From positions 78,522 to 142,521 of the IMG/VR virus record IMGVR_UViG_3300036406_001035: a stretch of 64,000 nucleotides of DNA. The stretch is one strand, 5' to 3'. Positions within the stretch are counted from its first letter, which is position 1. Every line of letters begins with the position of its first letter. This DNA is from a virus. This document shows positions 49,335-58,280 of this stretch, piece by piece. The notes under the pieces were generated by a model that worked only from the letters and a program-made list of their open reading frames with translations, was not told the DNA's origin and did not search any database. The position numbers were made by a program, and so were the translations under genes.

Positions 49335-51260
49335 ATGGTAGATATAGAAAAATTATCAAAGGAGGTTATAACTCCTTTTGGAGAGATAGGTTACGTTGTT
49401 TTTAAAAGAACATATGCTAGAAAATTAAAAGAAGATGATCCTAATTCAAAGACTGAAGAATTCTTTCAAGTCATTGAAAGAGAACTTGATGCTTGTAAAA
49501 AACAATTAAAAATTAAATTTACGCCTCAAGAAGAAGAACAATACGCAAGATATAGATTAGGACTTAAATTTAGTACAGCAGGTAGATTTATGTGGCAATT
49601 AGGAACCAAAACTGTTGATAAATTAGGTTTACCTAGCTTACAAAATTGTTCTTATGTAACTGTAAATCAACCTATTAGACCATTTACTTGGGCATTTGAA
49701 ATGTTAATGTTAGGTTCAGGGGTTGGTTTTAACATTCAAAAAGAAAATGTATATCAATTACCTAAATTAAAGAATAAAATTAAAATTGAAAGAAAAGATA
49801 CTAAAGATGCTGATTTTATTGTTCCTGATACACGAGAAGGATGGGTTAAACTTTTAGGAAAAGTATTAAAAGCTCATTTTTACTCAGGTGAGAGTTTTTC
49901 TTATTCTACTATATGTGTGAGGGGTAAAGGTGCTCCTATAAAAGGTTTTGGTGGTACTTCTTCTGGACCAGAAGATTTATGTTGGGGAATAAATGAAATT
50001 CATAAAATATTAAATAATCGTAGTAATAAAAAATTAAGACCTATAGATTGTCTTGATATTATGAATATCATAGGATATATTGTTGTAAGTGGTAATGTTA
50101 GAAGAAGTGCAGAAATTGCTATTGGTGATTTTGATGATATAGAATTTTTAACAGCTAAACGTTGGGATTTAGGACCAATACCTAATTGGAGAAGTATGAG
50201 TAATAATTCTATTTATACTCCTTCAAACTTAAAATTATTACCTCAAGAGTTTTGGGATACATATGAGCAAGGAGAACCTTATGGATTGATAAATTTGGAT
50301 TTAGCACGTTCTTGTGGTAGAACTGGAGAAACAAAATATCCAGATCCAAATGTAGAAGGATTTAATCCATGTGGTGAACAAGGATTAAATAATTTTGAGA
50401 CTTGTTGTTTAAGTGAAGTTTATTTACCTAATATAACATCTAAAGAAGAATTATTTGATGTTTTAACTTATACATATCGAGTAAATAAACATTCTTTAAG
50501 TTTAACATGTTCTTTAAAAGAAACAGAAGATGTTGTTCATAAAAATATGAGAATGGGAATTGGTATGACAGGAATCTTACAAGCTACTGAAGAACAAAGA
50601 AGTTGGTTAAAAGAAGCATATGTATTTTTAAGAGAATATGATAAACAATATTCTGAATTAAATGGATTCCCTGAATCTATTAAATTAACAACTGTTAAAC
50701 CTTCTGGAACATTGTCTTTATTAGCTGGAGTAACTCCTGGAGTACATCCTAATCCTGCTGGACCTTATTATTATAGAAGAGTAAGAATGGCTACAGGATC
50801 TCCTTTAATTGATTTATGTAGAAAACACGGATATCATGTTGAACCTGCTATAGAGTTTGATAATAGTCAAAGTAAAACTACAATGGTTGTTACATTTCCT
50901 TGTAAAGTACCAGAAACTACACCTGTAGCATCTAATTTCTCATTTAAAGAACAATTAGATATGGTTAGAAGACTTCAAGCAGAATGGAGTGATAATTCTG
51001 TAAGTTGTACAGTTTATTATAATAAAGAAGAACTTCCTGAATTAAAAGAATATTTATACAAATATTTTAACTCAGAAATAAAAACAGTATCATTCTTATT
51101 ACAACAAGGTCATGGTTTTCTTCAAGCTCCTTATGAAACAATTTCTAAAGAAACATATGAAAAAGAAATTAAGTTGATAACTCCTATTACAAATGTTAAT
51201 TTAGATGATAACTCATTTGAATTACAAGATTGTGATAATGGATCTTGTCCAATAAAATAA
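49335..51260 (+). CDS. nrdJ: Class II (B12-dependent) ribonucleotide reductase
   Basis: 641 aa. GRFMWQLGT near 82, NCSYVTV (first redox Cys), GSGVGFN, SGNVRRSAE, FNPCGEQGLNNFETCCLSEV (NPCGE active-site Cys and the second redox Cys), and VKPSGTLSLLAGVTPGVHPN. The end CDNGSCPIK is the C-terminal Cys pair that re-reduces the active site. These are marks of the monomeric triphosphate reductase using adenosylcobalamin. It makes dNTPs from host NTPs and needs no metal cofactor subunit. The gene follows an A-rich leader. Confidence 0.92.
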   Translation: MVDIEKLSKEVITPFGEIGYVVFKRTYARKLKEDDPNSKTEEFFQVIERELDACKKQLKIKFTPQEEEQYARYRLGLKFSTAGRFMWQLGTKTVDKLGLPSLQNCSYVTVNQPIRPFTWAFEMLMLGSGVGFNIQKENVYQLPKLKNKIKIERKDTKDADFIVPDTREGWVKLLGKVLKAHFYSGESFSYSTICVRGKGAPIKGFGGTSSGPEDLCWGINEIHKILNNRSNKKLRPIDCLDIMNIIGYIVVSGNVRRSAEIAIGDFDDIEFLTAKRWDLGPIPNWRSMSNNSIYTPSNLKLLPQEFWDTYEQGEPYGLINLDLARSCGRTGETKYPDPNVEGFNPCGEQGLNNFETCCLSEVYLPNITSKEELFDVLTYTYRVNKHSLSLTCSLKETEDVVHKNMRMGIGMTGILQATEEQRSWLKEAYVFLREYDKQYSELNGFPESIKLTTVKPSGTLSLLAGVTPGVHPNPAGPYYYRRVRMATGSPLIDLCRKHGYHVEPAIEFDNSQSKTTMVVTFPCKVPETTPVASNFSFKEQLDMVRRLQAEWSDNSVSCTVYYNKEELPELKEYLYKYFNSEIKTVSFLLQQGHGFLQAPYETISKETYEKEIKLITPITNVNLDDNSFELQDCDNGSCPIK

Positions 51261-51261
51261 A

Positions 51262-51627
51262 ATGTTTAATTTTAATAAAATAAAAGCATATATGGATTTA
51301 TATCCAAATATTGAGAAAAATCATTTAAATGATAATAACTACTCTAAATATTGGATTGAATTTAAAGATGGAAAAGAAATGAATGAATTTTATAGTTTAT
51401 TAAAAGCAAATAATATTACTAGTAATTCAATCGAATTCTTATCTGCAAATATATTTCTTCAGGAAAAATTATATGGAGGATTATACGGAGAATGGACCAT
51501 TAACAAAGGTTGGTTAAAAGAAAGAGAATGTATTATAGTATCTTCAGATTATTTTAAAGGAGATGATACATTAGAAGTAATACAAAAAATAGAAAAATTA
51601 ATAAATATAATAGAAAATGACATTTAA
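51262..51627 (+). CDS. Small family protein with LINIIEND tail
   Basis: 121 aa. MFNFNKIKAYMDLYPNIEKN, KYWIEFKDGKEMNEFYSLLK, GWLKERECIIVSSDYFKGDD and EVIQKIEKLINIIENDI. Similar in layout to 23243 and to the frameshifted 19204 gene. Starts 1 nt after nrdJ; overlaps the MazG-like gene by 11 nt. Confidence 0.65.
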   Translation: MFNFNKIKAYMDLYPNIEKNHLNDNNYSKYWIEFKDGKEMNEFYSLLKANNITSNSIEFLSANIFLQEKLYGGLYGEWTINKGWLKERECIIVSSDYFKGDDTLEVIQKIEKLINIIENDI

Positions 51628-52159
51628 AGAGTATCAATCCAATGCTAAAAGAACCTGTGCTGATTTAGGTTCATTAGAGATGAATTTATCTCATATGATT
51701 TTAGGAATTATTTCTGAACAAGAAGAATTCTTAAAAGCTATAGTAAATCATGATAAAATAAATATAATTGAAGAATCAGCTGATGTTTTATGGTATATAG
51801 CTAATTATTGTACGTTTCGTAATTTTGATTTAGAAGATATTTATAATAACAGAAACGATGTTGTTATAGAAGCCTGGGAAACAGAAGTGACTCCATATGA
51901 AATTCATGCATCTAAACTTGCAGATTATGTTAAAAAGTTTATAGCTTATAAAAAACCTCTTGATCCTAATAATGAGATTAATTCATTAAGAATGATTATA
52001 GATATAATTTGTGGTGATATTGAGGAAGTAGGCGGAGATGTTTATTCTGCTTTGCAGAATAATATAGATAAACTTAAAGTTAGATTTCCTGATAAGTTTT
52101 CAGAACATTCTGCATTGAATAGAAATATAGAAGAAGAAAGAAAAGAATTAGAAAAATGA
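51617..52159 (+). CDS. MazG-like nucleotide pyrophosphohydrolase
   Basis: 180 aa. The N-terminal half has GIISEQEEFLKAI and IIEESADVLWYIANYC, the ExxE...ExxD metal site of the all-alpha NTP-PPase family. The second half (SKLADYVKKFIAYKKPLDPN, DKLKVRFPDKFSEHSALNRN) is the usual partner module in phage versions. It hydrolyses (d)NTPs to monophosphates and may also lower alarmones; it lies next to nrdJ so dNTP control is likely. A terminator follows. Confidence 0.85.
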   Translation: MTFKEYQSNAKRTCADLGSLEMNLSHMILGIISEQEEFLKAIVNHDKINIIEESADVLWYIANYCTFRNFDLEDIYNNRNDVVIEAWETEVTPYEIHASKLADYVKKFIAYKKPLDPNNEINSLRMIIDIICGDIEEVGGDVYSALQNNIDKLKVRFPDKFSEHSALNRNIEEERKELEK

Positions 52160-52163
52160 TAAC

Positions 52164-52200
52164 AAAAAATCCCCTGAAATATGGGGATTTTTCATTTTTT
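52164..52200 (+). terminator. Intrinsic terminator
   Basis: AAAAAATCCCC 52164-52174 pairs with GGGGATTTTT 52183-52192 around TGAAATAT. A strong stem with A and T tracts on both sides, so it may work in both directions. Confidence 0.85.
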
Positions 52201-52227
52201 AATAGTATTTTTGATTAAAATAATAAT

Positions 52228-53250
52228 ATGAGTAAAGAGAAATATTCAGCACAAGCAGAAAGCATGATTGAAGAATTAGAGAAACTTTTTGGAAAAGGAA
52301 CTGTCTTATTAGGTATAGATAAAGAACCTTATGGAGATATCATTCCTTCATCTTCTTTTTCTTTTAATTATGCTAGTGGTATTGGAGGAGTAGCAAAGAA
52401 AAAAATATATGATATTTATGCAGATCCTTCTGCTGGTAAAAGTACATTAGGATATGATTTAATTGGTAATTGTCAGAAGAAATTTGGAGAATGGGCTTTA
52501 TTAATTGATAAAGAAGATTCTTACTCTCCTAATTATGGAGCAGCAATGGGAATAGATAATGAAAAACTTATTGTTATGAATAATAAGTCTTCTAAAATTG
52601 AATCATTAGAAGATATGTATGATGTTTTAAGAAAAGCTATTGAATCTAATAAATTTGGTGTTATAGTAGTAGATTCAGTCACATCTTTTGCTCCACAATC
52701 TAAATTTGAAGATTCAGCTGTAATGGGTGTAGAAGCTCGTGTAAACTCTGATAAAATGAGATTAATTAATAATCTTATGCCTAAATCTAATACATGTTTA
52801 TTGTTATTACGACAAAGTAGACAAAGTATTGGTGGATTTGGTAATCCGATTACAGTTAGTGGTGGTACAGCTATTCCTTTTTATTCTCATGTACGAGTAT
52901 GGGTTACAAGAAGTGAAATTGATAGAGAGTTAGGAAAAAATAAAATTAAATTCAACTTTGTTAAAAATAAAATGAGTGTTCCATTTAAAATTGGAGTTAC
53001 ATTATATGATTGGAAAGAAGGATTTGATTCTGCTAGTGAATGTGGTGATTTAGCATTAGAATTTGGTATTATAAATATTTCTGGAAAGAAATATACATTA
53101 CCTAATATTGAAGAAAGTATAACAGGAAAGAAAAAAGTAGTAGAATATTTAAAAAATAATCCAGATTATGTATCTACTGTTTTACAACCATTAGTAGAAA
53201 ATAAACTAAATAATAGTGAAGAAATAGTTGAAGAACCTGATGTGCAATAA
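52228..53250 (+). CDS. RecA-like recombinase
   Basis: 340 aa. Walker A DPSAGKSTLG (about 67-76), LIDKEDSY after strand 2, Walker B GVIVVDSVTSF (about 145), LLLLRQSRQSIGGFGNP (L1 region) and VSGGTAIPFYSHVRVWVTR (L2 region and following strand), all in RecA order. The end is acidic (EEIVEEPDVQ), as in RecA. It pairs single strands with homologous duplex, working with the PD-(D/E)XK nuclease and SSB. It is the last + gene before the convergent virion arm. Confidence 0.88.
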   Translation: MSKEKYSAQAESMIEELEKLFGKGTVLLGIDKEPYGDIIPSSSFSFNYASGIGGVAKKKIYDIYADPSAGKSTLGYDLIGNCQKKFGEWALLIDKEDSYSPNYGAAMGIDNEKLIVMNNKSSKIESLEDMYDVLRKAIESNKFGVIVVDSVTSFAPQSKFEDSAVMGVEARVNSDKMRLINNLMPKSNTCLLLLRQSRQSIGGFGNPITVSGGTAIPFYSHVRVWVTRSEIDRELGKNKIKFNFVKNKMSVPFKIGVTLYDWKEGFDSASECGDLALEFGIINISGKKYTLPNIEESITGKKKVVEYLKNNPDYVSTVLQPLVENKLNNSEEIVEEPDVQ

Positions 53251-53263
53251 TTTTTATTTTTAA

Positions 53264-53299
53264 ATAAAAAAGGGAGACATTTCTGTTTCCCTTTTTTTA
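53264..53299. terminator. Bidirectional terminator at convergent junction
   Basis: GGGAGACA 53272-53279 pairs with TGTTTCCC 53284-53291 with one mismatch, flanked by A tract on the left and T tract on the right, extending the stem by six pairs. It can end the recA-like transcript and the leftward fibre transcript. Confidence 0.85.
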
Positions 53300-53316
53300 T
53301 TTTTATTTTAAATTGT

Positions 53317-54882
53317 TTATTTAGATAATTCTAAATCAGCATTAGTGAATTTTTTAAATTTATAAACTGATTCAACTTTAATAGTATCATTTATATTTAC
53401 AATACTTTGATTATATCGTCTAAAATATAATTTATTAATAATACCTCCAGATCTATCTTGAATTAAAAGATTTGTTGTATCTCCAATAGCACATAATATA
53501 CCCCAACTAGTTAAAGGATTCCAAATATATCCAGCAGTTGCATTTTGATTATATTTATATGATTCATCATCATTATTTAATATATAATTTTGATTGGCTT
53601 CCCATGCAGTAGCTTTATTAACTGGTTCATTTACAGCAAGTTGTGGTAAATATCCTGTTGCTGTTCCAGGATAACCCCATACATATACAGTATTAATTTT
53701 TACACCATCTTTAGCTGTAAAAGTATAAGATTGACTATATGTAGAAACTTTTCCTATTAAAGAATGTTTACAATATCCTGTTATATTAAATTTAAATTCA
53801 TTACATAAATGTGTATAATTACCTTGTGGGACACTAGTTAATAAATAACCGTCTTTATACATAGATGTTGTAGATTTAAACTGAGAACCAGAATGACCTA
53901 ACCATTCTGCTTGAGTTACACTTAAACCTTGTGGAATAAAAGAAAACGCAAAATTATTATCAGAGTTAGTAGACATCAAATTAGAATTTGATATAGGTTC
54001 AAAACTTACTCCAGGTTTTGTTATATTTATAGAACTATCATTAAACCAAATACCTGTTAATCTAACAGTTTTAGTAGAATTATTAATTGCAGAATATGGA
54101 GTAATTATAAATCTAACAATATGAGTATCTAAAGGTAGATTATTAGCTATTATTAATCGTCTACTACTAGTAAAATAACTTAAATCAGAATGTATAGGTA
54201 ATATAGCATTAGAACCAGGACTTTTTCCATATAATAGTCTATCTGTTGGAGCTAATAAACCACCATTAGTAGTTAAACAACTTGAAGATAATGTTCCATT
54301 GTTAACAAATTGTTGAGCTGTAGGTAACATATTAGCTAAGGTAGCATTATTATCTATTAATACTTTTAAAAATCCACTTACAGAACTTGTAGCAACATCA
54401 TATACTCCAATTGCTGTACAAGGTCCTGTAGTTTTAAATTGAGCATATCCATTAATTGATGCTGAAGTTCTATATGATGAGCCATATTGAGTAACTGCTG
54501 TATTTACAGCCCACGCTCCTAAACGAGTGGCATTATTAATGTGAACACCTCCTAATATATTAACTAAACCATATTGAAATATTTCTGCTGCTCCTGAATT
54601 AGCACTAGCATTTATTTTTCCTAATGGGAAGAATAAAGCTTGAGTTTTTACAGATGTAGGTATTACTACTCCATAATCAGCAGTTGATTCTGTAGCATTT
54701 CTTCTAACAATTAAAATTGGAGAAGTAATAGATTCAAATATATCTATAATAGGACCAGAAGGTTCATTAATAGATTCTATATTAAAAGAACTATTAAAAA
54801 AAGATAGATTTGGTATAACTGTTTTTTGACAAGAAACTATTAATAATAAAGTTAATAATAATATAGTATATGATTTTTTCAT
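53317..54882 (-). CDS. Phage-encoded lipoprotein, receptor or fibre-like
   Basis: 521 aa. The N-terminus is a lipoprotein signal (MKKSYTILLLTLLLIVSCQK, lipobox IVSC with Cys 18). The rest is beta-rich with Ser/Thr/Asn and Gly (VIPTSVKTQALFFPLGKINA, TRLGAWAVNTAVTQYGSSYR, KINTVYVWGYPGTATGYLPQ). It is the last gene of the virion arm. It may be anchored in the host membrane to block superinfection, or a fibre gene fused to a host signal. No acidic export signal follows the Cys. Function inferred only. Confidence 0.65.
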   Translation of the reverse strand: MKKSYTILLLTLLLIVSCQKTVIPNLSFFNSSFNIESINEPSGPIIDIFESITSPILIVRRNATESTADYGVVIPTSVKTQALFFPLGKINASANSGAAEIFQYGLVNILGGVHINNATRLGAWAVNTAVTQYGSSYRTSASINGYAQFKTTGPCTAIGVYDVATSSVSGFLKVLIDNNATLANMLPTAQQFVNNGTLSSSCLTTNGGLLAPTDRLLYGKSPGSNAILPIHSDLSYFTSSRRLIIANNLPLDTHIVRFIITPYSAINNSTKTVRLTGIWFNDSSINITKPGVSFEPISNSNLMSTNSDNNFAFSFIPQGLSVTQAEWLGHSGSQFKSTTSMYKDGYLLTSVPQGNYTHLCNEFKFNITGYCKHSLIGKVSTYSQSYTFTAKDGVKINTVYVWGYPGTATGYLPQLAVNEPVNKATAWEANQNYILNNDDESYKYNQNATAGYIWNPLTSWGILCAIGDTTNLLIQDRSGGIINKLYFRRYNQSIVNINDTIKVESVYKFKKFTNADLELSK

Positions 54883-56088
54883 TTATGCTCCATTTAAAAG
54901 AATCCATTTTGCACCCGTCCATTGAATTTGAAACCTGGCATTACTATTTAAAGTAGTAGTAGTAGAACCATTTCCATTTTCAACATTACTAGTTAGTGTA
55001 AGATTAACCCCAGAATAATTAATTAAATTATATATACGACCTATAACTGCTCCAGGAGTTAACGTAAACGTACCTGAAGCTCCTGTAATAAAATATTGAG
55101 TATAAGCATCAGTAATTGTAGGATCAAGTGAATTATGAGTAGTAATACTAGATCCAAAAGATCCATTAACTTCTAAGTTTGATAATGGTACAGATGAGGT
55201 ATTTATTCCTAATTTACCATCATTTGTTAATTCCATTCGTTTTGCATCTCCAACATCATTATTACCTGCTCCTTGAACTCCACTATTCCATGCTAAACTA
55301 GCATTTGAAGATTGGATATATTGAGTAAAATAATTTGCTGTAGGAGGTACACCTCTAATAATTCTTATTCCTGTTTGTTGTTGAGCAATACTATTTAAAG
55401 CACACCATACATTAAAATGAGCATTTCCTAATTGATCAGGAGCATATCCTAATTGTTGAGGAATAATGTTTGTGGTATTATATATTCTTGTAGCTGCTGA
55501 AAATGAAGGATTTGTAGATAAAGATAAAGAAGGATTACTATTTCCTGTTCTTACAACAAGAACTCCTGATTCCTCTCTAATATTAGCAGTATTAACACCT
55601 GCTACATTACCATCTCCTAATTGTATATAATTCAAGAAATTCATTCTTAAACCTACGCTACCACTTGCTCCATTAATATATACTCCTGATGTTAAATGGT
55701 TACCATTATCTCCTATTTGAACTCTTAATGCCCCTGAAGGACTTAAGTTTGCAGGAGCAACACCATTATTATTAATTAATAATCTACCATCAGATAAAAA
55801 AGAAGAAGTAGTAGTTCCTGCTATTAATAAATTAAATCCATTATTGGTAATGGTTGTATTTTGTAATAAATTACCTCCTAATTGCCAATTAGTATCTGTG
55901 GACTTATTTAATCCATTATTTGCAGTTAATGATAAATAACTTAAATTTCCACCAGATATTCCAAGAAATGTACCATTAGACCCAGGAGCTAAAAATTGAC
56001 ATTCATTACTTACATTTGTACTTAATAATGATTGAGCAACAGATGACTTTTCAAGATCGTTTTTTAATATAAGTCTATTGTTTGCCAT
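54883..56088 (-). CDS. Tail fibre-like protein, 401 aa
   Basis: N-terminus MANNRLILKNDLEKSSVAQS then APGSNGTFLGISGGN shares its layout with the fibre at 56088. A long beta-rich, Asn/Ser/Gly-rich shaft follows (GSVGLRMNFLNYIQLGDGNV) and a C-terminal part (GRIYNLINYSGVNLTLTSNV, NARFQIQWTGAKWILLNG) typical of fibre tips and appendages. It likely binds host glycans. Overlaps the upstream gene by 1 nt. Confidence 0.75.
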   Translation of the reverse strand: MANNRLILKNDLEKSSVAQSLLSTNVSNECQFLAPGSNGTFLGISGGNLSYLSLTANNGLNKSTDTNWQLGGNLLQNTTITNNGFNLLIAGTTTSSFLSDGRLLINNNGVAPANLSPSGALRVQIGDNGNHLTSGVYINGASGSVGLRMNFLNYIQLGDGNVAGVNTANIREESGVLVVRTGNSNPSLSLSTNPSFSAATRIYNTTNIIPQQLGYAPDQLGNAHFNVWCALNSIAQQQTGIRIIRGVPPTANYFTQYIQSSNASLAWNSGVQGAGNNDVGDAKRMELTNDGKLGINTSSVPLSNLEVNGSFGSSITTHNSLDPTITDAYTQYFITGASGTFTLTPGAVIGRIYNLINYSGVNLTLTSNVENGNGSTTTTLNSNARFQIQWTGAKWILLNGA

Positions 56089-56918
56089 TAGTATGTATAA
56101 TTTATTTGAATATTTTCACTTCCTGCTCCTCCAACAGAAGGACCAAAAGAAGTAGAAAAAGTTACAGTTGTTCCAGATATAGTATAATCATTACCTACAC
56201 CTGGTAATTTAATTTGACCGTTTCTCGAAACAAATAATATTTCTAAAGGAGTTTGAGTTAATGTTACAGTCGATCCAGAAGTTAAACCTAAAAAACTATC
56301 TCTTTGAATTCTAAGACCATAAGATATTCGATTAGAAGATACTGTAGGTATTATTCCATTTGTACCATGAAATAATAAAGTTTCATGATTATTTAATAGA
56401 TCTGTATTAACCCCATCAGAAATTGTAAAATCAAAAAGAAAGTTAGCAATATTATCTACTATAGGGACATTAACAGTAGCTCCTGAATCAAATGTTAATA
56501 CTAAATTATTAGTAGCATCATTCCAAGTAACATTTGTTAATAAATTATTCTTAGATAAATAAATACCACCATCTGTTCCTATTGTAATATCATTATTAGC
56601 ATCAGTAGATATTTTAACTAAAATAGTTAATAAATCTGTAGCACTTACAGTAGCAGTAATACCGTTTCCACTAGTAATTGTTAATGTATCTCCTGAATTT
56701 ACTACTTGACTTGTAGTACCATCAGTTATGGTAAAACTACTATTTAATGTAGAAGCTTGCCAAGATGGTTCATTTCCAGGTCCATTAGATGTTAAAATAT
56801 ATCCATTTGAACCTGGACCTATATATTTTTGTTTATTATTACTATCTGTAACAATAATAGACCCTGGATTAGCAGATTTCTCTAATTGAGTTGAAATTAT
56901 AATACTATTATTGCTCAT
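56088..56918 (-). CDS. Tail fibre-like protein, 276 aa
   Basis: N-terminus NNSIIISTQLEKSANPGSII then KYIGPGSNGYILTSN, the same attachment-like part as the next gene. A beta-repeat middle (DGTTSQVVNSGDTLTITSGN, TWNDATNNLVLTFDSGATVN) ends with the domain VSRNGQIKLPGVGNDYTISG ... IQINYTY, which is also in the gene at 56920. Likely a particle appendage. Confidence 0.75.
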   Translation of the reverse strand: MSNNSIIISTQLEKSANPGSIIVTDSNNKQKYIGPGSNGYILTSNGPGNEPSWQASTLNSSFTITDGTTSQVVNSGDTLTITSGNGITATVSATDLLTILVKISTDANNDITIGTDGGIYLSKNNLLTNVTWNDATNNLVLTFDSGATVNVPIVDNIANFLFDFTISDGVNTDLLNNHETLLFHGTNGIIPTVSSNRISYGLRIQRDSFLGLTSGSTVTLTQTPLEILFVSRNGQIKLPGVGNDYTISGTTVTFSTSFGPSVGGAGSENIQINYTY

Positions 56919-56919
56919 G

Positions 56920-57276
56920 TTAATATGAATAAGTTATTGCAATGTCTTCTCCACCTGCTCCTCCAGGTGTTACAGAAATAGGATTAATTAAAGTTAAAAT
57001 ATTAGCAGCTATAGTATATTCAGATGACAGTAATTGTTTACCTCCTCTTGTTACTACTTCAGGATAACCTGTTGTAGGAGTATAAGTTAAAGTAAAATCA
57101 GTTGTACCTGTTAAAGGATTAATAAACTCATCTCGAAACATATTAAATACAAAATCTTTAGGACAACAACTGGAAGGTAGAAGCCTATATAAAAAATCAG
57201 CATCTTGTTTTGTAATACCCAAGACAGCTGATAGTTTATTAACAATCATTTGTTTATTTAAAATTTCAATATTCAT
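56920..57276 (-). CDS. Short fibre or adaptor protein, 118 aa
   Basis: A helical start (LNKQMIVNKLSAVLGITKQD), a Cys pair (LPSSCCPKDF), then the beta domain TGYPEVVTRGGKQLLSSEYT ... DIAITYSY shared with the 276-aa fibre. It could be a connector between the tail and the fibre. Two nt separate it from both neighbours. Confidence 0.7.
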   Translation of the reverse strand: MNIEILNKQMIVNKLSAVLGITKQDADFLYRLLPSSCCPKDFVFNMFRDEFINPLTGTTDFTLTYTPTTGYPEVVTRGGKQLLSSEYTIAANILTLINPISVTPGGAGGEDIAITYSY

Positions 57277-57278
57277 TA

Positions 57279-57704
57279 TTAAGGATTAGGTACACAACAT
57301 GCATCAGAAACATCTATATCTAACTGATTTAATTTTGTATAAAGCCATTTATTTAATTTTCCTACTTTTTTAAAATGAAAAATATCTGAATGTACATATA
57401 CATCAGGTTTTTCTGGACAACAAGTTACTTGATAGGTCTCTGCTACCATAATACCGTTTGAAATAAGTTCTTTGGCTAACCATTTAGTTAAGTTAATATA
57501 TCCACTTAATTTTTTTGTGGATTTTTTTACATAACCGTTAAAAATAAATAAAGATTGTGTACAACATAATAAACTTGGATTTATAGGAGTATATGTTATA
57601 TTATATTTATTTAATTCTTTTAAAACAAAATTAAATAAATTAAAATTACTCTTATGGTCATATCTTTCTTTATAATATGATCCTACTTTTAATGTTAATC
57701 TCAT
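57279..57704 (-). CDS. Cysteine-pair-rich virion-arm protein, 141 aa
   Basis: Three vicinal Cys pairs (LLCCTQS, VTCCPEK and DACCVPN). The rest is basic and alpha/beta (KSNFNLFNFVLKELNKYNIT, FKKVGKLNKWLYTKLNQLDI). The pairs recall those in the flanking genes (56920, 58988). Possibly a disulfide-stabilised particle part. Not recognised. Confidence 0.65.
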   Translation of the reverse strand: MRLTLKVGSYYKERYDHKSNFNLFNFVLKELNKYNITYTPINPSLLCCTQSLFIFNGYVKKSTKKLSGYINLTKWLAKELISNGIMVAETYQVTCCPEKPDVYVHSDIFHFKKVGKLNKWLYTKLNQLDIDVSDACCVPNP

Positions 57705-57738
57705 AGTAATAATATCTATTTAACCAAAATAGAGAAGG

Positions 57739-58278
57739 TTATTGTTCGTTTGTAGATTCTTTTATTGTTTTACCGTCTGTTACAATTATTTTTTTAACAG
57801 ATTCAGGTTGAATATTATATATTGGTCTTCTTACAGCAGTACATCTAGACTTAGATATTTTAGCTATATTAACTCGATCAGATTGATTACCACCTAATAC
57901 ATAAAAAAAGTTTTTATCTTCTCCTACATATATTCCTACATGACCTCCACCTTTTCTTGTAAAGATTAAAACATCTCCTAAAGCAGCATCTTTAATAGCA
58001 ATTTCTCCACCAAACTTCCTCCAAGATAAAGCAGATAAATCTACCATAGAACTATCTTTATCAGCTCGTTGTGCTATAACGATCATAAATAAAGAACACC
58101 ACGGAATAGAATCTGCATTATACCAATCATCAGCTTTATTTTTAGTTTCTTTAGCCCAATTTACAATAACTGGATTTGATTTAGATCCTGGCGTTTCTAT
58201 AATACCATATAAAGCTAACGCTTCTCTAACAATTTTAGGAGGTAGTATTTGTTTTAAATGATTTAATATTGATGTCAT
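57739..58278 (-). CDS. Endolysin, CHAP/NlpC-type cysteine amidase
   Basis: 179 aa. TPGSKSNPVIVNWAKETKNK followed by ADDWYNADSIPWCSLFMIVI sets the catalytic Cys (WCS, about residue 53). ALGDVLIFTRKGGGHVGIYV holds the His (GHVGIY, about 105) and VLGGNQSDRVNI the third residue. This is the TIGR02594-like family of peptidoglycan hydrolases found in phages of Bacteroidota and Proteobacteria. It cuts the cell wall at lysis. It follows the spanin-like pair. Confidence 0.82.
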   Translation of the reverse strand: MTSILNHLKQILPPKIVREALALYGIIETPGSKSNPVIVNWAKETKNKADDWYNADSIPWCSLFMIVIAQRADKDSSMVDLSALSWRKFGGEIAIKDAALGDVLIFTRKGGGHVGIYVGEDKNFFYVLGGNQSDRVNIAKISKSRCTAVRRPIYNIQPESVKKIIVTDGKTIKESTNEQ

Positions 58279-58280
58279 TT

